A stretch of 64,000 nt of DNA from JAOPZW01 sp963806015 (GCA_963806015.1 CAWDWM010000004.1:1-64000), one strand, 5' to 3'; positions 54,164 through 63,121 are shown, counted from the stretch's first letter. The notes: a model not told the origin generated them from the letters alone. Program-made: numbers and translations.

Positions 54164-55297
54164 CTACGCGGCCTGCGCGTCCTCGTCGTCGCGCGTCAGG
54201 CGCCGCGCGCGGTACAGGCGCACGGGCCCCTCGACGCCCTTGAGCGAGCGCGCGCCGGCCGAGGACCAGCGGTAGGCGTCGGTCGCGGCGTCGCGCACCT
54301 CGCGGGTGGCCAGCACGCTGCCCGGCCGCGCGATGCCGGTGACCCGGCTGGCCAGGTTGACCGGGCGCCCGTACCAGTCGCCGGCCCGGCTCAGCGCGGG
54401 CCCGGCGGCCATCCCGACGCGCAGCTGGGGGAAGTCGGCGCCCTCGGCGTCCGCGGCGTCGACGAGATCGAGCGCGAGCTCGAGCATGGCGGGGGCGTCG
54501 GGGCCCACGATCATGGCGGCGTCGCCGATCGTCTTGACCAGGCGCACGTCGCCGCGCAGGCGCTCGGCGGTGAGCTCGACCAGGCGATGGGCGACGCGGC
54601 CGAGCTCGTCGGGCGCGACCTGCTCGCCCAGGCGCGTGAAGCCGACGAGGTCGGCGAAGCAGACGGTCACGTCGCGCGCCCCGGGCAGCGCGCCCGCCTG
54701 GCGCTCGGCGGCGTTGATGGCCTCGGTGCGCACGGACTGGCGCAGGTGCAGGCGCGCCATGTACTCGAGCATCGGGCCGATCATCGGCATGAAGCCGGCG
54801 ACGCGGTCGGCGTAGCGGCGCGTCAGCTCGGCCTCGCTGAGGCCCGGCTCGAGCACCAGCTCGAGGGCCGCCGTGCGCAGCGCCTCGGCCGTCTGCGCCA
54901 TCCCGCGCCCGATCACGCGCACGACCGTGAGCTGCTGCTCCTCGCCGATCCCCGCCTCCAGGAAGGCGCGCGCGATCCGCGCGGCCTCGACGTCGGTGTC
55001 CGAGCACACCACGGCGTCCATGTCCGGCACCGGCACCCCCTGCGCGCGGCGCAGGGCCACCAGGAACTCCGGCGCGAGCCCGACCCGCTCCCCGACCTCG
55101 CGCGTCGAGTAGCGCGGCTGGCCGCCCATCGCGCGCTCGGCGCCGACGAACAGCAGCCGCCCGTCGCGGCTGGCGGCATGGAGGTCGGCGAGCGGGACCC
55201 CCTCGGCGGCGAGCTGCTCCAGCAGCTCCAGGCGCGCCTCGCGCGCGCTGCCCTCGAGCCCGTCGAGCAGGCCTTCGGCGGCGAAGTCGGTGCCCAC
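54164..55297 (-). CDS. Class III adenylate cyclase with regulatory N-domain (Rv1264-like)
   Basis: 377 residues from GTG 55297, chosen because TAAGCT lies 8 nt upstream. The N-terminal helical regulatory domain (about 10-190; LLDGLEGSAREARLELLEQL, YSTREVGERVGLAPEFLVAL) is that of the mycobacterial pH-sensing cyclase. The catalytic domain (about 210-365) has metal-binding Asp in VTVCFADLVGFTRLGEQV and in VKTIGDAAMIVG, with a Lys (VKT) at the adenine-specifying place, and RPVNLASRVTGIARPG for transition-state residues. Soluble; makes cAMP. Length matches the family. Confidence 0.92.
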   Translation of the reverse strand: MGTDFAAEGLLDGLEGSAREARLELLEQLAAEGVPLADLHAASRDGRLLFVGAERAMGGQPRYSTREVGERVGLAPEFLVALRRAQGVPVPDMDAVVCSDTDVEAARIARAFLEAGIGEEQQLTVVRVIGRGMAQTAEALRTAALELVLEPGLSEAELTRRYADRVAGFMPMIGPMLEYMARLHLRQSVRTEAINAAERQAGALPGARDVTVCFADLVGFTRLGEQVAPDELGRVAHRLVELTAERLRGDVRLVKTIGDAAMIVGPDAPAMLELALDLVDAADAEGADFPQLRVGMAAGPALSRAGDWYGRPVNLASRVTGIARPGSVLATREVRDAATDAYRWSSAGARSLKGVEGPVRLYRARRLTRDDEDAQAA

Positions 55298-55305
55298 GGT
55301 TCGCA

Positions 55306-55311
55306 AGCTTA
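55306..55311 (-). promoter_or_regulatory. -10 element of the adenylate cyclase gene
   Basis: TAAGCT on the minus strand, eight nt before GTG 55297; no Shine-Dalgarno sequence. Confidence 0.45.
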
Positions 55312-55425
55312 AGCGCAACCCGAGGGGTCGTCGGTTCGGCGGCGGTCCGGGCGCGCGCGGCCCCGCCCGCCGCGGTGGTCGGGCACAGATCGCGCGCGTT
55401 TCGCAACACCTCCGAGAACGCCGTG

Positions 55426-55476
55426 AGGGGTGTGCTGCGAAATGCATCTATGCGATGAATTTGGCAGCACACCCCT
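55426..55476. repeat. 12-bp inverted repeat spanning the HD-GYP gene end
   Basis: AGGGGTGTGCTG at 55426-55437 and CAGCACACCCCT at 55465-55476, perfect, 27 nt apart. A related TTTCGCAACACCTCC lies at 55399-55413, resembling the complement of the first arm plus its flank (TTTCGCAGCACACCCCTC). The HD-GYP stop lies between the arms. Could be a terminator or a small palindromic mobile repeat. Confidence 0.5.
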
Positions 55477-56169
55477 GCGGCCCCGGGTGGAGGTGGCCCA
55501 CGAGCGCCGCGATGATCCGCGGGTCGAACTGCGAGCCCGCGCAGCGCACCAGCTCGGCGACCGCGTGGTCGTGGGGCTGCCGAGGGGGATGGCCTGGCCG
55601 GCGAGACCGTCGGGGTAGCCCGAGCCGTCGAAGCGCTCGTGCTCGTGGCGCACGATCCGCGCGACGCAGCCCAGGCCGGGGATCGCGCGCAGGATGCGCT
55701 CGCCGACGACCGGGTGCTCGCGCACGAGCTCCCACTCCTCGCCGCGCAGCGGGCCCGGCTTGTGGAGGATGCGGTCGGGCATCGCGACCTTGCCGATGTC
55801 GTGCAGCAGCGCGGCGTGGCCGACGCGCTCCACCTCGACCTCGTCCAGGCCGAGCCCGTCGGCGACCGTCCTCGCCATGTCGACGACGACGGCGGAGTGC
55901 TCGCCCGTGTAGCGGTCGCGCTCGACGAGCGCGGTGGCCAGGGCCTCGATGACGTGCGCCTGGGAGCGGAAGGGGTCCACGCCGCCCTCGGCCGGGCGGG
56001 CCGCGGCGCGGGCGGCGTGCTCGAGGACCGCCTCGGCATCGCCGCAGAACGCCTCCAGGGTCAGCAGACCGGTGCGGGCGCGGTCGGCGAGCTGTGCCTC
56101 GAGGCCGGCGAGCTGGGCGCGGGCATCGGCCAGCGCGCGGCGCAGCTCATGACGATCGCCCCACAGCAC
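55448..56169 (-). pseudogene. HD-GYP phosphodiesterase with internal deletion
   Basis: From a probable GTG at 56169 the frame gives a coiled N-terminus (ALADARAQLAGLEAQLADRA) and an HD-GYP domain: ERDRYTGEHSAVVVDMARTV, LLHDIGKVAMPDRILHKPGP, the HExxxxxDGSGYPDG segment, then QAIPLGS at about 55585. Here about 25 residues that normally follow (RIxxxxDxxDAMTSxRPYR) are missing, and the frame changes by a non-multiple of three. The true ending DHAVAELVRCAGSQFDPRII to a stop at 55448 is in another frame. The in-frame product runs on to 55309 as nonsense. Metal-site residues up to GYP survive, but the fold is broken. Confidence 0.75.
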
Positions 56170-56292
56170 GCACGCCTCATCGGTGCGGTGGAGCTTGGCG
56201 TTTAGGCGGAGGAGGGATGGTCGAGTCCCCGACGGCGCGGGCGCATGGGTCCGGGGGAAGGCATCCGACCGGCCACGGAGAATGCCGATGCG

Positions 56293-56790
56293 ATGGTGGT
56301 CCTCGGCATCGATCCCGGCCTCGCCAATTGTGGCTACGGCGTCGTCGTGCGCCGTGGCCATCGGCTGGTGGCCACCGACGGCGGCGTCATCGCCACCCCC
56401 GCCGGGCTGCCCGCGGCGCGCCGGCTGGCGACCCTGCACGCCCGCCTCGGCGACCTGCTCGACGAGCACGAGCCCGACGCCCTCGCGCTCGAAGCACTGT
56501 ATTTCGGTCAGAACGTTCGCACAGCTTTCGCCGTCGGGCAGGCGCGCGGCGTCGTCCTCCTGGCCGCCGGCCAGCGCGGGATCGGCTGCATCGACTACAC
56601 CCCGCAGCAGGTCAAGGGCGCCGTGTGCGGCACCGGCCGCGCCGACAAGGGCCAGGTCGCGCGCATGGTCCAGACGCTGCTGTCGCTGCCGGCGCTCCCG
56701 CGGCCCGACCACGCCGCCGACGCCCTCGCCGTCGCCATCTGCCACGCCAATCACGCGCCGTTCGCCGCGGCCGCCGAGGTGGCCGGGTGA
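56293..56790 (+). CDS. ruvC: Holliday junction endonuclease RuvC
   Basis: 165 residues from ATG 56293, giving the standard MVVLGIDPGLANCGYGVV start. Catalytic acids: Asp in GIDPG (7), Glu in LALEALYFGQN, and the pair in RPDHAADALAVAICHA. QVKGAVCGTGRADKGQVARM is the DNA-binding helix region. Resolves four-way junctions made by RecA and moved by RuvAB. The stop overlaps the ruvA GTG. The gene is divergent from the broken HD-GYP gene. Confidence 0.97.
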   Translation: MVVLGIDPGLANCGYGVVVRRGHRLVATDGGVIATPAGLPAARRLATLHARLGDLLDEHEPDALALEALYFGQNVRTAFAVGQARGVVLLAAGQRGIGCIDYTPQQVKGAVCGTGRADKGQVARMVQTLLSLPALPRPDHAADALAVAICHANHAPFAAAAEVAG

Positions 56791-57371
56791 TCGCGCTCGT
56801 CGCCGGGGAGGTGGCGGTCCGCCGCCCCGACCACGTCGTGGTCGAGACCGCCGGCGGGGTCGGCTACCGCCTGGCCGTGTCGGCCGAGACGCTGCGCCAG
56901 GTGCCCGGCGTGGGCCGCGCGGTGTCTTTGCACACCCATCTGGTGGTGCGCGACGACGCGCTGGCCCTCTACGGCTTCGCCACCGAGGAGGAGCGCGACC
57001 TCTTCCTGGCTCTCATCGGCGTGCAGTCCGTGGGGCCGAAGGTGGCGCTCGCGGTGCTCAGCGGCGGAACCCCGCGCGAGCTGGTGGGCGCGCTGGTGGC
57101 CGGCGACGTCGCCCGCCTGCAGGCGGTGCCCGGCATCGGCAAGCGCACCGCGGAGCGGATCGTGGTCGAGCTGCGCGAGAAGGTCGGCGTGCCGAACGAT
57201 CTCGGGACGCCGATCACCGTCACGCGCGGCGACAATCCGCGCCACATCGCCCGCGACGGGCTGCTGGAGCTCGGCTTCCTGCCCGCCGAGGCGCAGGCGC
57301 TGCTCGAGGCCGCCGAGGGCGAGACGGCCGAAGAGCTGCTGGCCAGCGCGCTGCGCGGAGCACGCAGTTGA
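56787..57371 (+). CDS. ruvA: Holliday junction branch migration protein RuvA
   Basis: 194 residues from a GTG overlapping the ruvC stop. OB-fold domain (1-65; MIALVAGEVAVRRPDHVVVE), two helix-hairpin-helix motifs (GVQSVGPKVALAVLSGG and VPGIGKRTAERIVVELREK), an acidic pin loop, and domain III at the end (RDGLLELGFLPAEAQALLEA), which binds RuvB. Normal length. TTGA overlap with ruvB. Confidence 0.97.
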   Translation: MIALVAGEVAVRRPDHVVVETAGGVGYRLAVSAETLRQVPGVGRAVSLHTHLVVRDDALALYGFATEEERDLFLALIGVQSVGPKVALAVLSGGTPRELVGALVAGDVARLQAVPGIGKRTAERIVVELREKVGVPNDLGTPITVTRGDNPRHIARDGLLELGFLPAEAQALLEAAEGETAEELLASALRGARS

Positions 57372-58384
57372 GCCTCGAGCACATCCACACCCCCGGGGTC
57401 CTGGAGGACGAGGAGGACCTCGACCGCTCGCTGCGCCCGCGCACCCTGGAGGAGTTCGTCGGCCAGGACGCCATGCGCGACCAGCTGCAGGTCTCCATCG
57501 AGGCCGCGGCCGCGCGCGGCGAGGCGCTCGACCACGTGCTGCTGGCCGGGCCCCCGGGGCTGGGCAAGACCTCGCTGGCGCAGATCATCGCCTCAGAGCT
57601 CGAGGTGCCCTTCGTGCAGACCGCCGGCCCGGCGCTCGAGCGCAAGGGCGACATCGCCGCGCTGCTCAGCGCGCTCGAACCGCGCGCCGTCTTCTTCGTC
57701 GACGAGGTCCACCGCCTCAACCGGGCCCTGGAGGAGACGTTCTATCCGGCCATGGAGGATCAGCGGCTGCCGATCACCATCGGCCAGGGCGCGGGCGCCC
57801 GCGTGGTCACCCTCGACCTGCCGCCCTTCACGCTGATCGGGGCGACCACCCGCGCCGGGCTGCTGACCACGCCACTGCGCGACCGCTTCGGCATCCAGCA
57901 CCGCCTCGAGCCCTACGGGGTCGGGGACCTCGCGCGCATCGTGCGCCGCTCGGCCACGATCCTCGACGTCGCCCTCGACGACGGTGGGGCGGGGGCCATA
58001 GCCGCGCGGTCGCGCGGCACGCCGCGCGTGGCCAACCGCCTGCTCAAGCGCGTACGCGACTGGGCCGAGGTGCGCGGCAGCGGGGTCGTCGACGACGCGG
58101 CGGCCGACTCCGCGCTGGCGATGCTCGAGGTCGACGAACTGGGCCTCGACCGCCTCGACCGCGAGATCCTCACCACCATCTGCGCGCAGTTCGCGGGCGG
58201 GCCGGTCGGCCTGTCGACGCTCGCCATCGCCGTCAACGAGGAGGCGGACACCCTCGAGGACGTCTACGAGCCCTACCTGCTGCAGCGCGGGCTCATCCAG
58301 CGCACGCCGCGCGGTCGCGCCGCCACCCGCCGCGCCTACGAGCACCTCGGGATGGAGCCGCCGCGCGAGACCGCGCTGTTCTAG
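57368..58384 (+). CDS. ruvB: Holliday junction branch migration ATPase RuvB
   Basis: 338 residues from TTG 57368. SLRPRTLEEFVGQDAMRDQL start, Walker A GPPGLGKTSLA, Walker B FFVDEVHRLNR, TLIGATTRAGLLTTPLRDRF (sensor 1 and arginine finger), and winged-helix domain III ending (AFGGGPVGLSTLA-like: here FAGGPVGLSTLAIAVNEE, then LIQRTPRGRAATRRAYEHLG). Hexameric motor pulling DNA through RuvA. The stop overlaps by 4 bp the stop of the convergent membrane-protein gene. Confidence 0.97.
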   Translation: MSLEHIHTPGVLEDEEDLDRSLRPRTLEEFVGQDAMRDQLQVSIEAAAARGEALDHVLLAGPPGLGKTSLAQIIASELEVPFVQTAGPALERKGDIAALLSALEPRAVFFVDEVHRLNRALEETFYPAMEDQRLPITIGQGAGARVVTLDLPPFTLIGATTRAGLLTTPLRDRFGIQHRLEPYGVGDLARIVRRSATILDVALDDGGAGAIAARSRGTPRVANRLLKRVRDWAEVRGSGVVDDAAADSALAMLEVDELGLDRLDREILTTICAQFAGGPVGLSTLAIAVNEEADTLEDVYEPYLLQRGLIQRTPRGRAATRRAYEHLGMEPPRETALF

Positions 58385-58755
58385 GCCGCCGGAGCCAGCC
58401 GGTACGCGCCCGCGCGGAAGAGCAGCCAGGTGGCGAGGACCAGCGCCACGGCGAGGTGCGCCGGCAGCGAGAGGACCAGCGTGGCCGCCAGGAGGATCGT
58501 CACCGGCCACGTGCCGCCCACGAGGTTCGCCAGCACGCCGAAGCGGCGGACGATGCGCTCCAGGGTGTCGCCGACCGGCACGCCGGGGTCGGGGCTCCAG
58601 CCGCGGCGCCAGACGATGGTGACGCCGAGCAGGATGCCGGCCCGCCGGCGCAGCCACGGATCGATGGCGCGGTAGAAGGCCGGTGCCCAGGCCAGCGCGG
58701 CTACGAGATAGACGGCGGCGAATGTGGTCTCGTCGGCGCCGGGTGCTCCAAGCAT
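58381..58755 (-). CDS. Small integral membrane protein, unknown
   Basis: 124 residues with two clear TM regions: about 11-30 (TFAAVYLVAALAWAPAFYRA) and about 80-115 (LVGGTWPVTILLAATLVLSL, then HLAVALVLATWLLF). Between them are basic segments and PDPGVPVGDTLERIVRRFG. No family recognised. Start ATG 58755. Fits tightly against the end of ruvB (4-bp overlap), which supports that it is a real gene. Confidence 0.6.
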   Translation of the reverse strand: MLGAPGADETTFAAVYLVAALAWAPAFYRAIDPWLRRRAGILLGVTIVWRRGWSPDPGVPVGDTLERIVRRFGVLANLVGGTWPVTILLAATLVLSLPAHLAVALVLATWLLFRAGAYRLAPAA

Positions 58756-58868
58756 GCGTGCGTCCCCCTCGGTGGGTCGAATCGACCGGCTCGCGGGTGG
58801 GGACGGGAGCGGTCCTGCTGGGCATCAGTACAAGGCAGGGCGCAAATCGCTACACCCGACCGGCGCAG

Positions 58869-59696
58869 CTATGCGCAGGGTCGCTGCCCGAGCGGCAGGA
58901 AGGCGCGCCGCTTGGGGGTCAGCTCGATCCCGGTCGGGCTCGCCGTGAGCGGGACGGCCTTGCCGTTGGCGGTCACGCGCGTGCTGGGACCGAGGCCGAC
59001 GTTGAGGCGCACGACGCGTCCGCGGAAGGTGCGCGCGCCGGTCAGGGTCCCGTTGAACAGCTCCTTGCCGTCGCCCTCGACGCACAGGAAGGTCGGGCGG
59101 CTCGCGTTGAGGCGCACGGTGACGCGGCGCCTCGCCGCGGCCCGGGCCGCCTTGATCCTGCGTGCGCGCGCGCGCCGTGCGGCGGCCCTGCGCTCGCGGG
59201 CCCGGCGCGCGCGGCGGCGCTCGGCGCTCGTGGGCGGCGCCTTGGCGGCCGTCGTCGTCGTGGACGTCTCCTGGGTGACCGTGTTCGTGGCGGTCGTGGG
59301 CGGGGCGGTGGTCGTGGTGTCCGCCGGCAGGTCGGCCGCGGTGTTGTCGTTGCCGAAGTCGACCTGGGTGGCCAGCGCGATGGCGGCGGCGAACAGCGCG
59401 ATGAGCGCCAGCACGCCCAGCAGCAGCGCCCGGCGCCGGCGCACGTGACGGACCTCGAGCAGCACCCGCTGGCCCGGCAGCGCCTCCAGCAGGTCGGGCA
59501 TCGTCGCGACGCCGGCGAGGGCGAGCGCCCGCGCCGCGCGACGGCGCGCATCCGCCGTCGGCTCGGCCTCGCCGAAGGCGGCGACGAGCTGCTCGAGCGT
59601 GGGGCGACGGTCGGCCGGGCGCCCGCCGCGCACCCCCCGCGCGATGCGGTCGGCGACTTCGAGGTCGCGGACGGAGACGGGCTCAGGCTCGGCCAT
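58869..59696 (-). CDS. Single-pass membrane protein with RodZ-C-like (DUF4115) domain
   Basis: 275 residues. A cytoplasmic N-terminus (about 1-88) with VRDLEVADRIARGVRGGRP, one TM helix at about 89-109 (ALLLGVLALIALFAAAIALA), and a Thr/Pro-rich linker (TTTTAPPTTATNTVT). A very basic Arg/Ala helix (ERRRARRARERRAAARRARA) follows. The C-terminal domain (about 190-275; VTVRLNASRPTFLCVEGDGK, NVGLGPSTRVTANGKAVPL) resembles the beta-sandwich at the end of RodZ/DUF4115. Unlike RodZ there is no N-terminal HTH that I can see. Probably a cell-envelope or morphology protein; this is inference. Confidence 0.65.
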   Translation of the reverse strand: MAEPEPVSVRDLEVADRIARGVRGGRPADRRPTLEQLVAAFGEAEPTADARRRAARALALAGVATMPDLLEALPGQRVLLEVRHVRRRRALLLGVLALIALFAAAIALATQVDFGNDNTAADLPADTTTTAPPTTATNTVTQETSTTTTAAKAPPTSAERRRARRARERRAAARRARARRIKAARAAARRRVTVRLNASRPTFLCVEGDGKELFNGTLTGARTFRGRVVRLNVGLGPSTRVTANGKAVPLTASPTGIELTPKRRAFLPLGQRPCA

Positions 59697-59775
59697 GGAT
59701 GTCGCGAGCGCCGGAAGGATGGCCCCGCTTTCGGTGTCTTAGCAGGCGACCGGGACGGTAGAGCCGTCCAGGTTC

Positions 59776-59781
59776 TACCCT
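59776..59781 (+). promoter_or_regulatory. -10-like element before the zinc-ribbon/PAS gene
   Basis: TACCCT, 11 nt before ATG 59793, without a Shine-Dalgarno sequence. Confidence 0.35.
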
Positions 59782-59792
59782 TGTGCAAGCGC

Positions 59793-60242
59793 ATGGCCCA
59801 TCTGTTCATCTGTCCGAACTGCGGACACCGCACCACCGAGACCGATCGCACCGCGGGCTTTCGCCGTCAGGCGAAGGCCTGCTCGCGCTGTGGCTTCGGC
59901 TTTCTCTTCGAGCTGCTCGACGACTACTACCCCGCCCCGGACGCGGCGTTCTTCGTCTGCGACGCCGAGGGCCGGGTCATCGGCTGCGGCCGCGGCTCCT
60001 TCGAGCTGACCGGCCTCGACGACGAGCGGGTCATCGGTCGCCAGGTGCGCGACGTCCTCGGCCTGCGCTTCGACAACGCCGATGATCCGGTGGGGACCGT
60101 GCTCGAGTGGGGGGTGCGCGCGCTCAACAAGCCCGTGGAGGTCAACGCGGAGGGCGATCTGCCCGCCCGCGCGACGGCCGACCTCTTTCCCGCCTACGAT
60201 GACGACGGCGGCATGCTGCTGGTCCTCACTCCGGCCAAGTAG
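59793..60242 (+). CDS. Zinc-ribbon plus PAS-like protein
   Basis: 149 residues. The N-terminal zinc ribbon has CPNCGH (7-12) and CSRCGF (31-36). The rest resembles one PAS domain: YYPAPDAAFFVCDAEGRVIG, then LTGLDDERVIGRQVRDVLGL and a final GGMLLVLTP strand. A cytoplasmic sensor-like protein; it has no output domain and may bind nucleic acid or a partner through the ribbon. It precedes secDF by 12 bp on the same strand, in the place where yajC is found in other genomes. It is not YajC: there is no TM helix. Confidence 0.7.
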   Translation: MAHLFICPNCGHRTTETDRTAGFRRQAKACSRCGFGFLFELLDDYYPAPDAAFFVCDAEGRVIGCGRGSFELTGLDDERVIGRQVRDVLGLRFDNADDPVGTVLEWGVRALNKPVEVNAEGDLPARATADLFPAYDDDGGMLLVLTPAK

Positions 60243-60254
60243 CCGCCCGCCGCT

Positions 60255-63119
60255 ATGACTGACCGTCGTCGCAACCTCTTCGTCCTGCTTCTCGTCGCTG
60301 GCCTGCTGGTGGCGTCCCTGGCGGTCATCGCGACGAAGCCCACGCGCCTGGGCCTGGACCTCAAGGGCGGCGTCTCGCTCATCTACCAGGCCAAGCCGAC
60401 CAAGCAGTCGGCGGTCACCGGCGACGCGATCGACCGCTCGCTGGACATCATGCGCAAGCGCGTCGACCAGATCGGCGTCGCGGAGCCCAGCCTGCAGCGC
60501 TCGGGCGCCGACCAGATCGACGTGTCGCTGCCGGACGTCAAGAACGCCGACGAGGCGGCCTCGCAGGTCGGGACCACCGCGCAGATGTGGTTCTACGACT
60601 GGGAGGGCAGCGTCCTCGGGCCCAACTGCAAGCCCGATCCGCAGAACCCCAACGTGACCGGCGGCCAGGCGGCCGGCGACGGCAGCATCCCGCCGGCGCT
60701 GTCGCTCTTCGACGCCGTCACGCGCGGTGCGAAGTGCCCGCGCACCAACACCGGCAAGGAGTCCTCGGGCGACAAGTTCTACCTGGTCGACAAGGAGCGC
60801 AAGCGCGTCCTCGCCGGCCCCGACGAGACCCGGTCCGACCTGCAGAAGGAGGCGCTGAACAAGAAGATCCCGTTCGACGCCAAGCAGATCGTCAAGGTAC
60901 CCCAGGGCAACGTGATCGTCCGCGCCGAGCAGCCCGATCCCAAGGGCAAGCCGCTGCCCGCCTGGTACGTGCTCAAGGACCAGCCGATCCTCGGCGGCAC
61001 GGACATCAAGAACCCCGAGCAGAACTTCGACAACGGCCCGGGCGAGAACGGCCAGCCGAACGTCACCTTCGACTTCACCGGCAAGGGCCCCGGGGTGTGG
61101 TCGAAGTTCACGCGCAAGCTCGCCGAGCGCGGCCAGGAGTCCGCGCTGACGCTGGGCGACGCCGCCTCCAACCAGCACTTCGCCATCACGCTGGACAACG
61201 AGCTCATCTCGGTCCCGCAGATCGACTGGCACCAGTACCCCACCGGCCTGGGCGGCGACTCGGGGTCGCGGATCTCGGGCGGCTTCACCATCCAATCGGC
61301 CCAGCGGCTGGCCAACCTGCTGAAGACCGGCGCCCTGCCGATCAAGCTCGAGCTGATCTCGGCCTCGCAGGTCTCGGCCACGCTGGGCAAGCAGGCGCTC
61401 AACCAGGGCCTGATCGCCGGCGTGGCGGGCTTCATCATCGTCGCGCTCTTCCTGCTCATCTTCTACCGCGTGCTCGGCGTCATCGCGGTCGGCGCGCTCG
61501 TCGTCTACGCGATCTTCTTCTACGCGCTGATCAAGCTGGTGCCGATCACGATGACCCTGCCGGGCATCGCGGGGCTGATCCTCACCATCGGCGTGGCGGC
61601 CGACGCGAACATCGTCATCTTCGAACGCGTCAAGGAGGAGTTGCGCGGGGGGAGATCGATCCCGGCCGCCATCGCGACGGGCTACAAGCGCGGCCTGTCG
61701 GCGATCGTCGACGCCAACGTCGTGACCTTCATGGTCGCGTTCATCCTCTTCCTACTGGCCACCGCCGGCGTCAAGGGCTTCGCCTTCACGCTGGGCGTCG
61801 GCACGCTGGTCTCGTTCTTCACCGCCGTGCTGCTCACCCAGGCGGTCCTCGGCGCCATGGGGCGCTCGAGGCTCATCCACAGCCCCGCGGCGCTGGGCGT
61901 CGGCAAGGCCCGCGAGCGCCGGCGCTTCGACTACATGGGCGCGTCGAAGTGGTTCTTCTCGATGTCAGGCGTGATCCTGCTCATCGGCGCGCTCGCCATC
62001 GGCGGCAAGGGCCTGAACTTCGGTATCGACTTCGAGTCGGGCACGCGCGTGAAGACCGAGCTCAACCGCTCGGCCAACGAGAGCGGCGTGCGCGACGCGA
62101 TCGCGCCCAGCGGCTTCGCCGACGCCGAGGTGCAGCGCATCAGCGGCCAGGGGGCGGGCAAGAACGCCTTCCAGATCTCGACCTCCACCCTGACTCAGCG
62201 CCAGCGCGACAACATCCAGAAGGACCTGCAGCAGAAGTTCGGCGTGAAGTCCTTCGACTACGACACGATCGGGCCGACCTTCGGCCAGACCGTGGCCAAG
62301 AGCGCCGTGATCGCGATCATCGCGTCGCTGCTGGTCATCTCGCTGTACATCGCGCTGCGCTTCGAATGGAAGTACGCGGTCCCGGTACTCATCGCGTTGA
62401 TGCACGACCTGCTGATCACCGCGGGCGTGTACTCGCTGCTCGGCCGGGAGGTGACGACGTCGACGGTCGCGGCGCTCTTGACCATCCTCGGTTACTCGCT
62501 CTACGACACCATCATCGTGTTCGACCGCGTGCGCGAGAACGTGCCGCGCATGCCGCGGGCCGCCTTCTCGCAGATCGTCAACCGCTCCATGAGCGAGGTC
62601 CTGACCCGGTCGCTGGCGACCTCCTTCTGCACCGCGCTGCCGATCGCCGCGCTGCTGTTCTTCGGCGGCGACACGCTGAAGGACTTCGCCTTCGCGCTGC
62701 TGATCGGCGTCATCTCGGGCACCTACTCGTCGATCTTCATCGCCTCGCCGGTGCTCACGCACTGGAAGGAGCGCGAGTCGGTGTACATGCGCCGTCGCCG
62801 GCGCATCGCCGAGGAGAACGACGGCGTCGTGCCGCCGTACGCCCTGTCGGCCACCGGCGCGATGGTCGACGTCGCCCCGAGCGATCAGCAGCGCTCGGCG
62901 CGGCGGATCACCCAGCCCGAGGACCCGGCGGCCGGCGTCTCGAAGGCCGAGTTCGACGCGATGGTGCGTGACCTGCACGCCGACGCGCCGCCGACCGCGA
63001 CGGTCGAGCGCGATCCCACCGCCGACCTCGCCCCCGAGGACCTCGTGCTCAAGGACGACAAGCCCAAGGCGCCCAAGCCCAAGCGCCCGCGCAACAAGCG
63101 CCACGGGAGGTCGCGCTAG
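60255..63119 (+). CDS. secDF: Fused protein translocase subunit SecDF
   Basis: 954 residues; SecD and SecF are one protein. The SecD half has TM1 (12-27), RLGLDLKGGVSLIYQAK, a periplasmic P1 domain enlarged by about 100 residues of low-complexity Lys/Asp/Pro-rich sequence (about 115-300), and SGGFTIQSAQRLANLLKTGA. GIAGLILTIGVAADANIVIF follows with the proton-path Asp. The SecF half (from about 560) has YMGASKWFFSMSG, GIDFESGTRV and TILGYSLYDTIIVFDRVREN. A charged tail (about 850-954), basic at its end (KPKAPKPKRPRNKRHGRSR), is cytoplasmic. Uses the proton gradient to finish Sec export. Confidence 0.95.
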   Translation: MTDRRRNLFVLLLVAGLLVASLAVIATKPTRLGLDLKGGVSLIYQAKPTKQSAVTGDAIDRSLDIMRKRVDQIGVAEPSLQRSGADQIDVSLPDVKNADEAASQVGTTAQMWFYDWEGSVLGPNCKPDPQNPNVTGGQAAGDGSIPPALSLFDAVTRGAKCPRTNTGKESSGDKFYLVDKERKRVLAGPDETRSDLQKEALNKKIPFDAKQIVKVPQGNVIVRAEQPDPKGKPLPAWYVLKDQPILGGTDIKNPEQNFDNGPGENGQPNVTFDFTGKGPGVWSKFTRKLAERGQESALTLGDAASNQHFAITLDNELISVPQIDWHQYPTGLGGDSGSRISGGFTIQSAQRLANLLKTGALPIKLELISASQVSATLGKQALNQGLIAGVAGFIIVALFLLIFYRVLGVIAVGALVVYAIFFYALIKLVPITMTLPGIAGLILTIGVAADANIVIFERVKEELRGGRSIPAAIATGYKRGLSAIVDANVVTFMVAFILFLLATAGVKGFAFTLGVGTLVSFFTAVLLTQAVLGAMGRSRLIHSPAALGVGKARERRRFDYMGASKWFFSMSGVILLIGALAIGGKGLNFGIDFESGTRVKTELNRSANESGVRDAIAPSGFADAEVQRISGQGAGKNAFQISTSTLTQRQRDNIQKDLQQKFGVKSFDYDTIGPTFGQTVAKSAVIAIIASLLVISLYIALRFEWKYAVPVLIALMHDLLITAGVYSLLGREVTTSTVAALLTILGYSLYDTIIVFDRVRENVPRMPRAAFSQIVNRSMSEVLTRSLATSFCTALPIAALLFFGGDTLKDFAFALLIGVISGTYSSIFIASPVLTHWKERESVYMRRRRRIAEENDGVVPPYALSATGAMVDVAPSDQQRSARRITQPEDPAAGVSKAEFDAMVRDLHADAPPTATVERDPTADLAPEDLVLKDDKPKAPKPKRPRNKRHGRSR

Positions 63120-63121
63120 CC

